A program made the translations under genes and the position numbers. From positions 124,001 through 188,000 of the forward strand of contig JAZQLQ010000026.1 in the NCBI GenBank assembly GCA_045542735.1: a stretch of 64,000 nt of DNA. Reading direction: 5' to 3'. The DNA is from UBA2882 sp045542735. GTDB taxonomy: Bacteria > Bacillota > Clostridia > Lachnospirales > Lachnospiraceae. A model generated the notes under the pieces. The model made no database searches, had not been told where the DNA came from, and saw nothing but the letters and a program-made list of their open reading frames with translations. Shown piece after piece: positions 51,394 through 59,232 of this stretch (the first letter of the stretch is position 1; every line of letters starts with the position of its first letter).

Positions 51394-51432
51394 GCAAAAG
51401 CCCTATATGTGTATGGTACGCATATAAGGCTA
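51394..51432 (-). terminator. Probable terminator of the HD-GYP gene
   Basis: Read on the minus strand, AGCC-TTATATGCG and CACATATAG-GGCT form a stem with a 7-nt loop and one or two mismatches, followed by TTTTGCGTTTT. The pairing is good but the T run is interrupted. Confidence 0.6.
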
Positions 51433-51440
51433 AGGGTTCA

Positions 51441-52520
51441 TTAAATGATACTTTCAATTTCTACATTGTCTACTTTTTTCAAATCCAAGAATGCATTACC
51501 AATCTTAATGGTAGGTTTGGAAAGTGCAATGGGATTGATATAAATAATATTTCCTTCCAGGCCGTTGGATAAACGGACACGCTGATTTAAGAAGGTGTTT
51601 ACTACATTTTCGAGAAAAGGAAGTAAAAATGTAGGATCATATTTTTGTAGTCCGTCATTTTCAAAATGTGTAATGACATTAAATGGACACAGGGCCTCGC
51701 GATATGTACGGCTACTGGTCATTGCTTCATATACATCGGCAATGGCAACCAGCTTGGCGTATTTATGAATCTTATCAGAGGTAAAACCATAAGGATAACC
51801 GGTGCCGTCGCAACGCTCGTGATGCATTAAAGCAGCATTCTTAACTTCGTCGGGAAGATTGTACTGGCTCAGCATCTTGTAAGATTCTAATGTATGTGTC
51901 TTGACCAGTTTATATTCTTCGTTTGTCAACTTACCGGGTTTTTTGATGATTTCCGGCGGAATCTGGAGCTTTCCTACATCGTGGAACAAACCACAGGCTG
52001 TTGCCAGCTCTCTCTCGGCATCGGAGAAACGTAACCATCCGGCAAAAATATTACAAATCAGCGCCACATTCAAAGAATGGGAGTAGGTACAGTCATCATA
52101 ATCATGCATATGTAAAATCATATCCATGATGCCACCGGGAGATTTACGGTTTTCAATCAGGCTAAGTGTATCTGCTAATAGGTTCTGTGCGTCAAATTCC
52201 GCATTCTTTTCTACCAAGGCATTTAAGGAAAATTCTAATTTATCCAGATTTTCTTTAAATTCTTCTTTGAATTCCAGATAATCGGGTGAGGCTTTTAATT
52301 TCTCAGCATAGGAAACCTCGATTAAGTCCTTATCGGTTATGGTAGATTTGAGAACTTCATCTTCCACTTTAATAGAAAATATATCAAAAGAAAAAAGTCT
52401 TGCGATTAAATTTTCGGTTAAGGCGATTCCTTTGGGCACAATCAACTGTCCGTCCACAGAAAAAACATCCTCGGCAGTAATCATACCGTTATTCAAGTCG
52501 GATAATAAAATTCTTTGCAT
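51441..52520 (-). CDS. HD-GYP domain protein (probable cyclic-di-GMP phosphodiesterase)
   Basis: The 359-aa protein has an N-terminal region of about 130 residues with no recognised domain, then an HD-GYP domain: HSLNVAL, the metal-binding HD in LFHDVGKLQIP, HTLESYKML, HHERCDGTGYPYG with an intact GYP, and IADVYEAMTSSRTYREA. The family hydrolyses cyclic-di-GMP to GMP. A C-terminal tail of about 60 residues follows. The ATG at 52520 has GGGGGTG upstream and a consensus promoter; the longer frame to 52643 is not used. Confidence 0.9.
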   Translation of the reverse strand: MQRILLSDLNNGMITAEDVFSVDGQLIVPKGIALTENLIARLFSFDIFSIKVEDEVLKSTITDKDLIEVSYAEKLKASPDYLEFKEEFKENLDKLEFSLNALVEKNAEFDAQNLLADTLSLIENRKSPGGIMDMILHMHDYDDCTYSHSLNVALICNIFAGWLRFSDAERELATACGLFHDVGKLQIPPEIIKKPGKLTNEEYKLVKTHTLESYKMLSQYNLPDEVKNAALMHHERCDGTGYPYGFTSDKIHKYAKLVAIADVYEAMTSSRTYREALCPFNVITHFENDGLQKYDPTFLLPFLENVVNTFLNQRVRLSNGLEGNIIYINPIALSKPTIKIGNAFLDLKKVDNVEIESII

Positions 52521-52556
52521 AGAAACACCCCCATTTCTACCTTCAATATACACAAA

Positions 52557-52586
52557 ATTATAAAGGTTTTTATAAGGTTGTGTCAA
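52557..52586 (-). promoter_or_regulatory. Promoter of the HD-GYP gene
   Basis: On the minus strand consensus TTGACA (52581-52586), 18 bp, consensus TATAAT (52557-52562), 36 bp before the ATG. Confidence 0.85.
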
Positions 52587-52678
52587 TGAATAATTCTGAC
52601 TATTTGAGCAGAAAATCACAAATTGTGTATCGGAATTAAACAAAACGGTGTATCTGACTTTTCCGGGACCTGGTTCGG

Positions 52679-52687
52679 TGGTATAAT
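52679..52687 (+). promoter_or_regulatory. Extended -10 promoter of the PfkB kinase gene
   Basis: TGG followed by the consensus TATAAT ends 53 bp before the ATG; the -35 position (TTTTCC, 17 bp upstream) is weak. Confidence 0.6.
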
Positions 52688-52740
52688 ATAGGCAAATTGT
52701 GGGATTGTGGATACGTGGTTTTTATGGGAGGGCTACAGAG

Positions 52741-53676
52741 ATGGACTTGATTTGTGTAGGCGAAATGTTGATTGATTTTACACCGGGCAAGGAGCCCCGT
52801 ACATATACGGCAAATCCCGGCGGAGCGCCGGCCAATGTAGCGATTGCAGTGGCAAGAAACGGATTAGATGCAGCGTTTTTGGGTATTCTGGGAAATGATG
52901 ATTTTGGAAAACTGTTACAGGATACGTTGGCAGAGGACGGCGTCGCTATGCTTTGTCCCAATCTGACAGATGAGGCGGTTACCACCTTGGCTTTTGTAAC
53001 TTTATATGAAGGCGGAGAGAGATCCTTTACCTTTGCCAGAAAGCCGGGAGCAGATATCTTGCTGTCAGAGGAAGATGTCAGAGAGGATGATATTGCCCGT
53101 TGTCGCATGCTTCATGCAGGTAGTGTATCTTTGTCCGACGCACCTTCTAAGGATGCGGTGTACAGGGCTATGAAGTTGGCGTCGGAAAAGGGAAAACTGG
53201 TGAGCTTTGATGTGAACTATCGTGATATGATATGGCATGATGAAGCAAGGTGCAAAAAAGAAGTAGAAAAGATACTTCCCTTTGTAGATTTGTTTAAGGT
53301 ATCCGATGAAGAATTGGGCTTCGTAGGAGGAGAAGATAACATTCCTGCCTTCATGGAGCAATATGGGATTCGGGTAGTGGTAGAGACGCTGGGCGCCAAA
53401 GGAGCAAAATACTTCTTCCAAGGAAACAGTGGTGTAGTAGAGGGAAGGAAAGTAGATGCCGTGGATGCCACCGGAGCCGGAGATGCTTTCTGGGGCGGAT
53501 TTTTATCCTATGTGCTGATGGAAGGAATCCTTACTCCCGGGGAATTAACAGAAGAAGTGGTACAGCAAGCCTTAACATATGGCAATGTGGCCGGTTCCCT
53601 TTGCGTACAAAAGCCCGGAGGAATTCCGGCATTGCCGACGAGGGAAGATATTTTGGGTGCGATGGGAAGAGAGTGA
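52741..53676 (+). CDS. PfkB-family carbohydrate kinase (fructokinase-like)
   Basis: The 311-aa protein matches PfkB sugar kinases: LICVGEMLIDFTPG at the start, NPGGAPANVAIAVARNG, GNDDFGK, SFDVNYRDMIW, and the catalytic DATGAGDAFWGGF near the C-terminus with its Asp base. This set is most like fructokinases, which make fructose 6-phosphate. GGGAGGGCTACAGAG precedes the ATG at 52741; the upstream start at 52699 lies too close to the promoter. A D-lyxose isomerase gene lies 950 bp downstream, hinting at a sugar pathway. Confidence 0.85.
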   Translation: MDLICVGEMLIDFTPGKEPRTYTANPGGAPANVAIAVARNGLDAAFLGILGNDDFGKLLQDTLAEDGVAMLCPNLTDEAVTTLAFVTLYEGGERSFTFARKPGADILLSEEDVREDDIARCRMLHAGSVSLSDAPSKDAVYRAMKLASEKGKLVSFDVNYRDMIWHDEARCKKEVEKILPFVDLFKVSDEELGFVGGEDNIPAFMEQYGIRVVVETLGAKGAKYFFQGNSGVVEGRKVDAVDATGAGDAFWGGFLSYVLMEGILTPGELTEEVVQQALTYGNVAGSLCVQKPGGIPALPTREDILGAMGRE

Positions 53677-53705
53677 TTGAATTTGTATTTTTATGAGGTG
53701 TTGAT

Positions 53706-54227
53706 ATGGTACTTTTAGTTGTTGATACACAAAAGGCTATTACAAATAGTGGTTTATATCAGTTTGAATTGTTTGAAACAAATGTTAAGGAATTGATACA
53801 TAAAGCTCGTCAAAATGCTATAGAAGTTATTTTTGTTAGACATGATGATGGGGGTGGCAATGAATTAACAAAAGGAAATGAAGGTTTTGAAATATATGAA
53901 GGTTTTCAGCCTATGGATGATGAGATTGTTTTTGACAAAAATGTAAATAGTTCATTTAAGGATACGGGATTGTTGGAATATCTAAGAAAAAAAGAAGAAA
54001 ATACGATTGTTATTGTTGGTTTGCAGACAGATTATTGTATAGATGCAACTATCAAAGCTGGCTTCGAACATGGTTTTAAAATGATAGTTCCTGCTAGCAC
54101 AAATAGTACATTTGATAATAAGTATATGTCTGCTGAACAGACATACAGTTATTACAACGAATTTATGTGGAATAGAAGATACGCTGAATGTATTTCTTTT
54201 GAAAAAGCACTTGAATTAATGAGCTGA
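53706..54227 (+). CDS. Isochorismatase-family cysteine hydrolase
   Basis: The 173-aa protein has the three catalytic parts of the family: Asp7 in LVVDTQKA, a Lys in VFDKNVNSSF and Cys111 in TDYCIDATIKAG, with the cis-peptide region VIVGLQT. Members hydrolyse nicotinamide, N-carbamoyl amides, isochorismate or similar. The codon use is visibly more AT-rich than that of flanking genes, and the following 400 bp are AT-rich too, so the gene may have been acquired. GAGGTGT lies 8 bp before the ATG. Confidence 0.85.
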   Translation: MVLLVVDTQKAITNSGLYQFELFETNVKELIHKARQNAIEVIFVRHDDGGGNELTKGNEGFEIYEGFQPMDDEIVFDKNVNSSFKDTGLLEYLRKKEENTIVIVGLQTDYCIDATIKAGFEHGFKMIVPASTNSTFDNKYMSAEQTYSYYNEFMWNRRYAECISFEKALELMS

Positions 54228-54450
54228 CAAATTGCAGTTTTTACGAGCTTTAGATAGCACTTTTTATAACCTTATACCTAATCGTGATAAAGGTTTTCTT
54301 CTAAAAATTTGTCAAATACCTCTTTATGTAGAAAAAAGTCAACTTTTCTAACTATAATTCTACATTATTATGTGTTTTTATATGATTTAGTAGAAAAATG
54401 CACGCGTTATGTCCACCGCCCAAGCATTTAATGATATAAACATAAACATT

Positions 54451-54570
54451 TTTTCTACACATGAGAGAAAAAATAAGTATTTAGAAGAAAAAACAAATAA
54501 AAGATGCTATTTTTCTACAAAAATAACCAAAAAAGAAGATTTAGAAGAATTCAAGCCTCTCCGATTGACA
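54451..54570 (+). repeat. Degenerate 60-bp tandem repeat
   Basis: Two 60-bp units start at 54451 and 54511. Each opens with TTTTCTACA and carries TTAGAAGAA 30 bp further on; the regions between are diverged. Confidence 0.55.
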
Positions 54571-54590
54571 AAGATTCTCATAGATATAAT
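54565..54590 (+). promoter_or_regulatory. Promoter-like elements before the D-lyxose isomerase gene
   Basis: Perfect TTGACA (54565-54570) and TATAAT (54585-54590) are separated by only 14 bp. That spacing is too short for a normal SigA promoter and may need an activator that twists the spacer, or only one element may be used. Confidence 0.4.
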
Positions 54591-54628
54591 TTTCAGCTTT
54601 ACAAAGCAAAAGAAAGTGAGGAACACAC

Positions 54629-55312
54629 ATGAAACGTTCAGAAATCAACGCAGCAATTAAAGATATGGAACGATTAATCAAAGAGCATGGTTTTGAGTTG
54701 CCGCCTTTCTGTCATTGGACACCGGAAGAGTGGCAGGATAAGAATCATGAGTATGATGAGATCCGCGACAACATGCTTGGTTGGGATATTACAGACTATG
54801 GTCTGGGTGATTTTAATAAGGTTGGTTTTGCATTGATTACCCTTCGTAACGGAAATCAAAATAATCCCAAATATAAAAAGGTCTATGCAGAGAAATTGTT
54901 GATGTTAAAAGAAGGTCAGCATTCCCCCATGCATTTTCATTGGAATAAGAGTGAAGATATTATCAATCGTGGTGGCGGTACATTGATTATCCACGTTTAT
55001 AATGATGACGGAAATGGTGAATTTGCCGATACCGATGTATTGGTAAATTCTGACGGCCGTTCCTATTATGTACCGGCAGGCACAGGTGTCCTGCTTCATC
55101 CGGGTGAGAGTATCACCTTGTGGCCGCATCAATATCATGATTTTGATGTAGTAGAGGGAAGCGGCGACGTATTAATCGGTGAAGTGTCTATGTGTAATGA
55201 TGACAATACGGACAACCGTTTTTATGAAGAGGTAGGGCGTTTTCCGTCTATCGAAGAGGATGAAGAGCCTTACCGTCTATTATGCAATGAATATCCGGAG
55301 GCGACAGAGTAG
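54629..55312 (+). CDS. D-lyxose ketol-isomerase
   Basis: The 227-aa length and motifs fit cupin-type D-lyxose isomerases: CHWTPEEW, the metal-binding HFHWNKSEDI (two His and a Glu) and the later PHQYHDF His. The enzyme interconverts D-lyxose and D-xylulose and usually also D-mannose and D-fructose, using Mn2+ or similar. GTGAGGAAC precedes the ATG. The PfkB kinase upstream could phosphorylate the fructose or xylulose formed. It is followed directly by a radical SAM gene. Confidence 0.85.
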   Translation: MKRSEINAAIKDMERLIKEHGFELPPFCHWTPEEWQDKNHEYDEIRDNMLGWDITDYGLGDFNKVGFALITLRNGNQNNPKYKKVYAEKLLMLKEGQHSPMHFHWNKSEDIINRGGGTLIIHVYNDDGNGEFADTDVLVNSDGRSYYVPAGTGVLLHPGESITLWPHQYHDFDVVEGSGDVLIGEVSMCNDDNTDNRFYEEVGRFPSIEEDEEPYRLLCNEYPEATE

Positions 55313-57103
55313 ATGAAGTTTCTGTTAGTAGCAGTCAATGCCAAGTTCATACATACCAATCCTGCACTTTATAGCCTGAAGGCATATGCATCGAAGAAAG
55401 AAAATAGGAATCTGGGCGAGCATATCACCATTGCCGAATACACAATCAATAATCGCATCGAAGAGATTTTGAGTGGGATTTATGCACATAAGCCGGATGC
55501 TATCGGATTTTCCTGTTATATCTGGAATATTTCCGAGATTTTGACACTGGTCAAAGAATTGCCCAAGATTTTACCCGGTGTGCCTATTTGGCTGGGAGGA
55601 CCTGAGGTGTCTTATCGCGCCACAGAGCTTTTGGAAAGTTATCCGGAGCTAACAGGTATTATGGTGGGAGAGGGAGAAGCCACATTCGCCGAGCTGGTTT
55701 CTTTCTACGCGGGAAAGTCAGCGGATGCTTTGGCGCGGTTGCCACAGATAAAGGGCATTGTCTTCCGTCAGGATAATACAGTCATTGACACCGGCCTACG
55801 TGAGTTGACCGATTTGAGCGAATTGCCCTTCCTTTATGATGACCTTTCCCGGTTTGAGCACAAGATTATCTACTATGAGTCTTCCAGAGGATGTCCTTTC
55901 CGTTGTAGTTATTGCTTATCCTCTATAGACAAGAAGGTACGCTTGCGGGACTTGGAAATTGTAAAAAAAGAGTTACAGTTTTTCTTGGATCATCAGGTGC
56001 CGCAGGTCAAGTTTATTGACAGGACTTTTAATTGCAACCATGAGCATGCCATGGAGATTTGGCGTTATATTAAGGGACATGATAACGGCGTTACCAATTT
56101 TCATTTTGAGATTGCGGCAGATCTGATTAATGAAGAGGAACTGGGGCTGTTAAACACCTTGCGTCCCGGTGCGGTTCAGATGGAGATTGGTGTGCAGACT
56201 ACCAATGCAGATACCTTATCAGAAATACGCCGCAATATGGATATGGACAAATTAAGAACTGTAGTGGAGCGTTTGCATCAGGGAAATAATATCCATATTC
56301 ATCTGGACTTGATTGCAGGGCTTCCCTTTGAAGATTATGCAAGCTTCGCCAATTCCTTCAATGAAGTATATGCTATGAAGCCGGAGCAACTGCAGCTGGG
56401 ATTTTTAAAGGTCTTAAGTGGTTCCTATATGGAGGAAAAGAGTGGGGACTATGAGTTGTTGTATACGGATAAACCACCCTATGAAGTGCTCTCTACCAAA
56501 TGGTTAACCTATGGAGAGGTATGCCGATTGAAACGTGTGGAAGAAATGGTGGAAATATACTATAACAGCAATCAATTTACCACTACATTGCCATATGTGC
56601 TAAAGTTTTTCGATACGCCCTTTGCCATGTTTGAAAAGCTGGCAGACTTTTATGAGAAAAAGGGATATTTTGTCAGCACACCATCCCGCGTTTACCGCTA
56701 TTCTGTTTTGTTACAATTTATCACAGAGGAAACAGATGGGGATGAAGCCCTTGCCAAGGAATTGCTGACTATGGATATCTATTTGCGAGAAAATGCCAAG
56801 AGTCGTCCGGAGTTTGCCAAGGATTTATCTGCCTACAAGGATAAAGTCAACAGCTTTTACCGTTTGGAAGAACAGCGGAGAGAGAACGGGGAGCATTTGC
56901 TTCCTGCATATGAAGAATATGAACCTCGGGCAATGGTGCGGATGCTTCATATGGAACCCTTTTCCTATGATATTTTCGGAGCAAATTGTTCTTACCTGAA
57001 AATGGAAGTAGAAAAGTATATGCTTTTCGATTATCATAAGAGAAACCCGTTGACTTACGAAGCGAATACGATGTTGTTAAATGATATTTTTGAGCGCATT
57101 TAA
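55313..57103 (+). CDS. B12-binding-domain radical SAM protein (DUF4080-type)
   Basis: The 596-aa protein starts with a cobalamin-binding-like Rossmann domain (about 1-150; LLVAVNAKFIHTNPAL, WLGGPEVS), then a radical SAM domain with the CxxxCxxC cluster motif at Cys194, Cys198 and Cys201 (CPFRCSYC), the GVQTTN and HLDLIAGLPFED strands, and a C-terminal DUF4080-like part. Such enzymes use a [4Fe-4S] cluster and S-adenosylmethionine for radical chemistry on unknown substrates. The ATG directly follows the isomerase stop codon. Confidence 0.85.
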   Translation: MKFLLVAVNAKFIHTNPALYSLKAYASKKENRNLGEHITIAEYTINNRIEEILSGIYAHKPDAIGFSCYIWNISEILTLVKELPKILPGVPIWLGGPEVSYRATELLESYPELTGIMVGEGEATFAELVSFYAGKSADALARLPQIKGIVFRQDNTVIDTGLRELTDLSELPFLYDDLSRFEHKIIYYESSRGCPFRCSYCLSSIDKKVRLRDLEIVKKELQFFLDHQVPQVKFIDRTFNCNHEHAMEIWRYIKGHDNGVTNFHFEIAADLINEEELGLLNTLRPGAVQMEIGVQTTNADTLSEIRRNMDMDKLRTVVERLHQGNNIHIHLDLIAGLPFEDYASFANSFNEVYAMKPEQLQLGFLKVLSGSYMEEKSGDYELLYTDKPPYEVLSTKWLTYGEVCRLKRVEEMVEIYYNSNQFTTTLPYVLKFFDTPFAMFEKLADFYEKKGYFVSTPSRVYRYSVLLQFITEETDGDEALAKELLTMDIYLRENAKSRPEFAKDLSAYKDKVNSFYRLEEQRRENGEHLLPAYEEYEPRAMVRMLHMEPFSYDIFGANCSYLKMEVEKYMLFDYHKRNPLTYEANTMLLNDIFERI

Positions 57104-57121
57104 TCGGAAGAAGAGAGAGTT

Positions 57122-57766
57122 ATGAAAAAGAGAACAAAAGAAATTTTGGACAGACTGGATGCAATCTATACAACCGAATATAAATGTTATCTCAATCATG
57201 AGACGCCCTGGCAGCTGTTGATTGCTACTATGCTCAGTGCACAGTGTACCGATGCCAGAGTCAATATTGTGACCAAAGATTTATTTGTCAAATACAAGAC
57301 TCTGGAGGATTTTGCCAATGCGGATCAGAAGGAGTTGGAGCAGGATATCCGTTCTACCGGTTTTTATCACAACAAAGCAAAAAATATCATTGCCTGCTGT
57401 AAGGATCTGGTGGACAAATACGGTGGAGAAGTGCCAAGCAATATTGAGGATTTGACCTCCCTTGCAGGAGTCGGGCGGAAGACGGCAAATGTAATCCGGG
57501 GTAATATTTTCCGTGAGCCCAGCGTGGTGGTGGATACTCATGTAAAGCGTATCTCGGCCAAGCTTGGCTTTACCAAGGAAGAGGACCCGGAAAAGATAGA
57601 GTATGATCTGATGAAGGAGCTTCCCAAGGATCACTGGATATTGTACAACATCCAGATCATTACCTTTGGCAGGGAAATCTGTTTTGCCAGAAATCCCAAA
57701 TGTGAAGAATGCTTTCTCACAGAGTATTGTAGCTATTACAAAGAGAGGCAGAAGAAAAAGAAATGA
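57122..57766 (+). CDS. nth: Endonuclease III
   Basis: The 214-aa protein is a canonical DNA glycosylase/AP lyase of base-excision repair that removes oxidised pyrimidines. The helix-hairpin-helix LAGVGRKTA contains the catalytic Lys120, and Asp138 lies in VVVDTHV, the same numbers as in the E. coli enzyme. The C-terminal iron-sulfur loop with four Cys (CFARNPKCEECFLTEYC) is intact. It overlaps the next gene by 4 bp. Confidence 0.95.
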   Translation: MKKRTKEILDRLDAIYTTEYKCYLNHETPWQLLIATMLSAQCTDARVNIVTKDLFVKYKTLEDFANADQKELEQDIRSTGFYHNKAKNIIACCKDLVDKYGGEVPSNIEDLTSLAGVGRKTANVIRGNIFREPSVVVDTHVKRISAKLGFTKEEDPEKIEYDLMKELPKDHWILYNIQIITFGREICFARNPKCEECFLTEYCSYYKERQKKKK

Positions 57767-58497
57767 GCATCTTTTGCAATACCTATACGGTAGTGGATGT
57801 AGAGACTACCGGCCTAGACCCTAAACAGGATAAAATAACGGAAATCGGTGCTATACGTGTTGAAAACGGAAAAAAGACTGCAGAGTTTCACAGCCTGGTA
57901 AATCCCGGAAGGAAATTGGATGAACGGATTGTGGAGTTAACCGGGTTGACAGATGAAAAATTGGAGCAGGCACCTTTTATAACAGAAGTAATCAAAGAGT
58001 TTCTTGCGTTTGAGACAACGGGATGCCTTATGGGACACAGTGTACTATTTGATTATTCTTTTTTGAAAAGAGCTGCCGTTAATGCAGGAGAATCTTTTGA
58101 GAAGACAGGCATTGACACCCTTGCTATCTCCAGAAAGTATTTGCAGGATTTAGAGAGCCGATCCCTTCCTTATTTATGTGAGCATTTTGAGATTGCCCAT
58201 CAGGCGCACAGGGCTTTGTCTGATGTAGAAGCCACGTGGGGGCTGTATGGCATATTAAAGGAACGGTTTGGACAAGATGAAGAAGCGGAGAAAGTATTTT
58301 CTATGCATCCGTTGATTTATCAAGTCAAAAAAGAAAGCCCGGCTACTAAAAAGCAGCTCGAGCAGTTGCAGCGTTTTTTGAATCATCATCATATTGAAAG
58401 TGAATATAATATAGAGAGCCTCACGCGCAATGAGGCCAGCCGTTATATGGACCGGTTAATCAGTCGGTATGGACGTATTCCTCCAAGGAACGTTTAA
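57763..58497 (+). CDS. DnaQ-like 3'-5' exonuclease
   Basis: The 244-aa protein has the DEDDh exonuclease motifs: VVDVETTG (Asp12, Glu14), GHSVLFDYSFLK, and HRALSDVEAT (His, Asp). It is shorter than PolC-type proofreading domains and resembles stand-alone DnaQ-family nucleases. A C-terminal domain of about 60 residues (ATKKQLEQLQRFL onward) is helical and not recognised. Overlap of 4 bp with nth suggests a DNA-repair operon. Its 3' end overlaps the convergent minus-strand gene by 38 bp. Confidence 0.88.
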   Translation: MSIFCNTYTVVDVETTGLDPKQDKITEIGAIRVENGKKTAEFHSLVNPGRKLDERIVELTGLTDEKLEQAPFITEVIKEFLAFETTGCLMGHSVLFDYSFLKRAAVNAGESFEKTGIDTLAISRKYLQDLESRSLPYLCEHFEIAHQAHRALSDVEATWGLYGILKERFGQDEEAEKVFSMHPLIYQVKKESPATKKQLEQLQRFLNHHHIESEYNIESLTRNEASRYMDRLISRYGRIPPRNV

Positions 58498-59071
58498 TGT
58501 TGGTCTTGGAAGCAGAGCGCAATTGGTCTACTTGTGTAATCAAGGCAGTAATTTTATCTTCTTCGCCCTTTGCCTGATAGATGGAGGCAAGCAAGGTGTA
58601 ATTACCGGTGATGTCAGTGCCACTTTCCACAGCCTTTTCCAAGAGAATGCGGGCGTTGCTCTCGTAGCCGTTTTCATAGTAAAGTTTAGCCAGCTTGTAG
58701 ATAGTGCGGGCATAGAGTGTATAGTTTTCGTCATAAGCCATCAGAGTGGGAAGGTTAGCCACACCATATTGGAATTTTAAATCTGTATTGGTATAGCCCG
58801 TAAAATTTACAATTTTCCGGTCCGAAAGTCTCTCTAATGTTTGGTGGCAATCCAATACATTATCATTGTCTGCCAGCAGGCTTTTAGGAATGAAATCGAA
58901 AGGGATTTCTACATATTTTAAATCATCCAGAGGCTGCTTTCGGGTACGGTTTGCCTGATGCTCTCTGGCAAAGTATTCGTCCAGTGCTTTTTCCGCTGCA
59001 TTTTTGTCTTTTTTTAAGGCACGTGAAATTATGAGTGTCATGATGAATAAACTTGCCAAAACCAGTAACAT
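58460..59071 (-). CDS. TPR-like protein with one membrane helix
   Basis: The 203-aa protein has one N-terminal membrane helix (about 1-17), a soluble region and two or three tetratricopeptide-like helix pairs (YARTIYKLAKLYYENG; LLASIYQAKGEEDK). Such proteins bind other proteins at the membrane. Its 3' end overlaps the dnaQ-like gene by 38 bp, and its start overlaps the plus-strand promoter at 59053-59081. AAAGGAT precedes the ATG at some distance. Confidence 0.65.
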   Translation of the reverse strand: MLLVLASLFIMTLIISRALKKDKNAAEKALDEYFAREHQANRTRKQPLDDLKYVEIPFDFIPKSLLADNDNVLDCHQTLERLSDRKIVNFTGYTNTDLKFQYGVANLPTLMAYDENYTLYARTIYKLAKLYYENGYESNARILLEKAVESGTDITGNYTLLASIYQAKGEEDKITALITQVDQLRSASKTNIKRSLEEYVHTD

Positions 59072-59081
59072 CGTTTATAAT
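59053..59081 (+). promoter_or_regulatory. Strong promoter for the 33-aa membrane peptide (and possibly the VanW gene)
   Basis: TTGCCA (59053-59058), 17 bp, consensus TATAAT (59076-59081), 26 bp before the small ATG. It lies across the first codons of the divergent TPR-like gene. Confidence 0.75.
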
Positions 59082-59107
59082 ATCCTTTCGTAGAAGAGGT
59101 GGTTTTT

Positions 59108-59209
59108 ATGTTTAATAAGAAGGGTAAACAAATTATTTCCCGAATCATTATTGTATTAATTATTTTAGCAATGGTGATTCCTATGGCGGTATCAGCAATT
59201 CCTATGTAA
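59108..59209 (+). CDS. 33-aa single-pass membrane peptide
   Basis: The frame encodes a 33-residue peptide with a basic start (MFNKKGKQ) and one helix (about 9-28) ending in ALSA-type residues. AGAGGTGG lies 6 bp before the ATG and a consensus promoter stands 26 bp upstream, which makes expression likely. In shape it is like DUF4044 or the stressosome anchor Prli42, but no sequence identity is claimed. It is followed after 23 bp by the VanW-domain gene and may share its transcript. Confidence 0.65.
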   Translation: MFNKKGKQIISRIIIVLIILAMVIPMAVSAIPM

Positions 59210-59232
59210 GTAGTATACCACAAGGAGAGATT

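Larger units (their letters stand above)
54228..54628 (+). other. AT-rich spacer with repeated GTAGAAAAA/TTTTTCTAC words
   Basis: This 401-bp stretch holds no convincing gene. The word GTAGAAAAA or its complement TTTTTCTAC occurs at 54328-54336, 54390-54398, 54450-54458 and 54510-54518, so the last three start 60 bp apart. An inverted repeat (TAGAAAA at 54329, TTTTCTA at 54344) lies early in the region. An 83-codon frame at 54409-54660 crosses the next start codon and looks like a repeat-derived frame rather than a gene. Confidence 0.5.

Noticed and set aside
54409..54660. 83-codon frame before the D-lyxose isomerase gene
   Set aside because: It has no ribosome site, consists largely of the 60-bp repeat and runs over the real start at 54629. 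Kept only as a repeat region.
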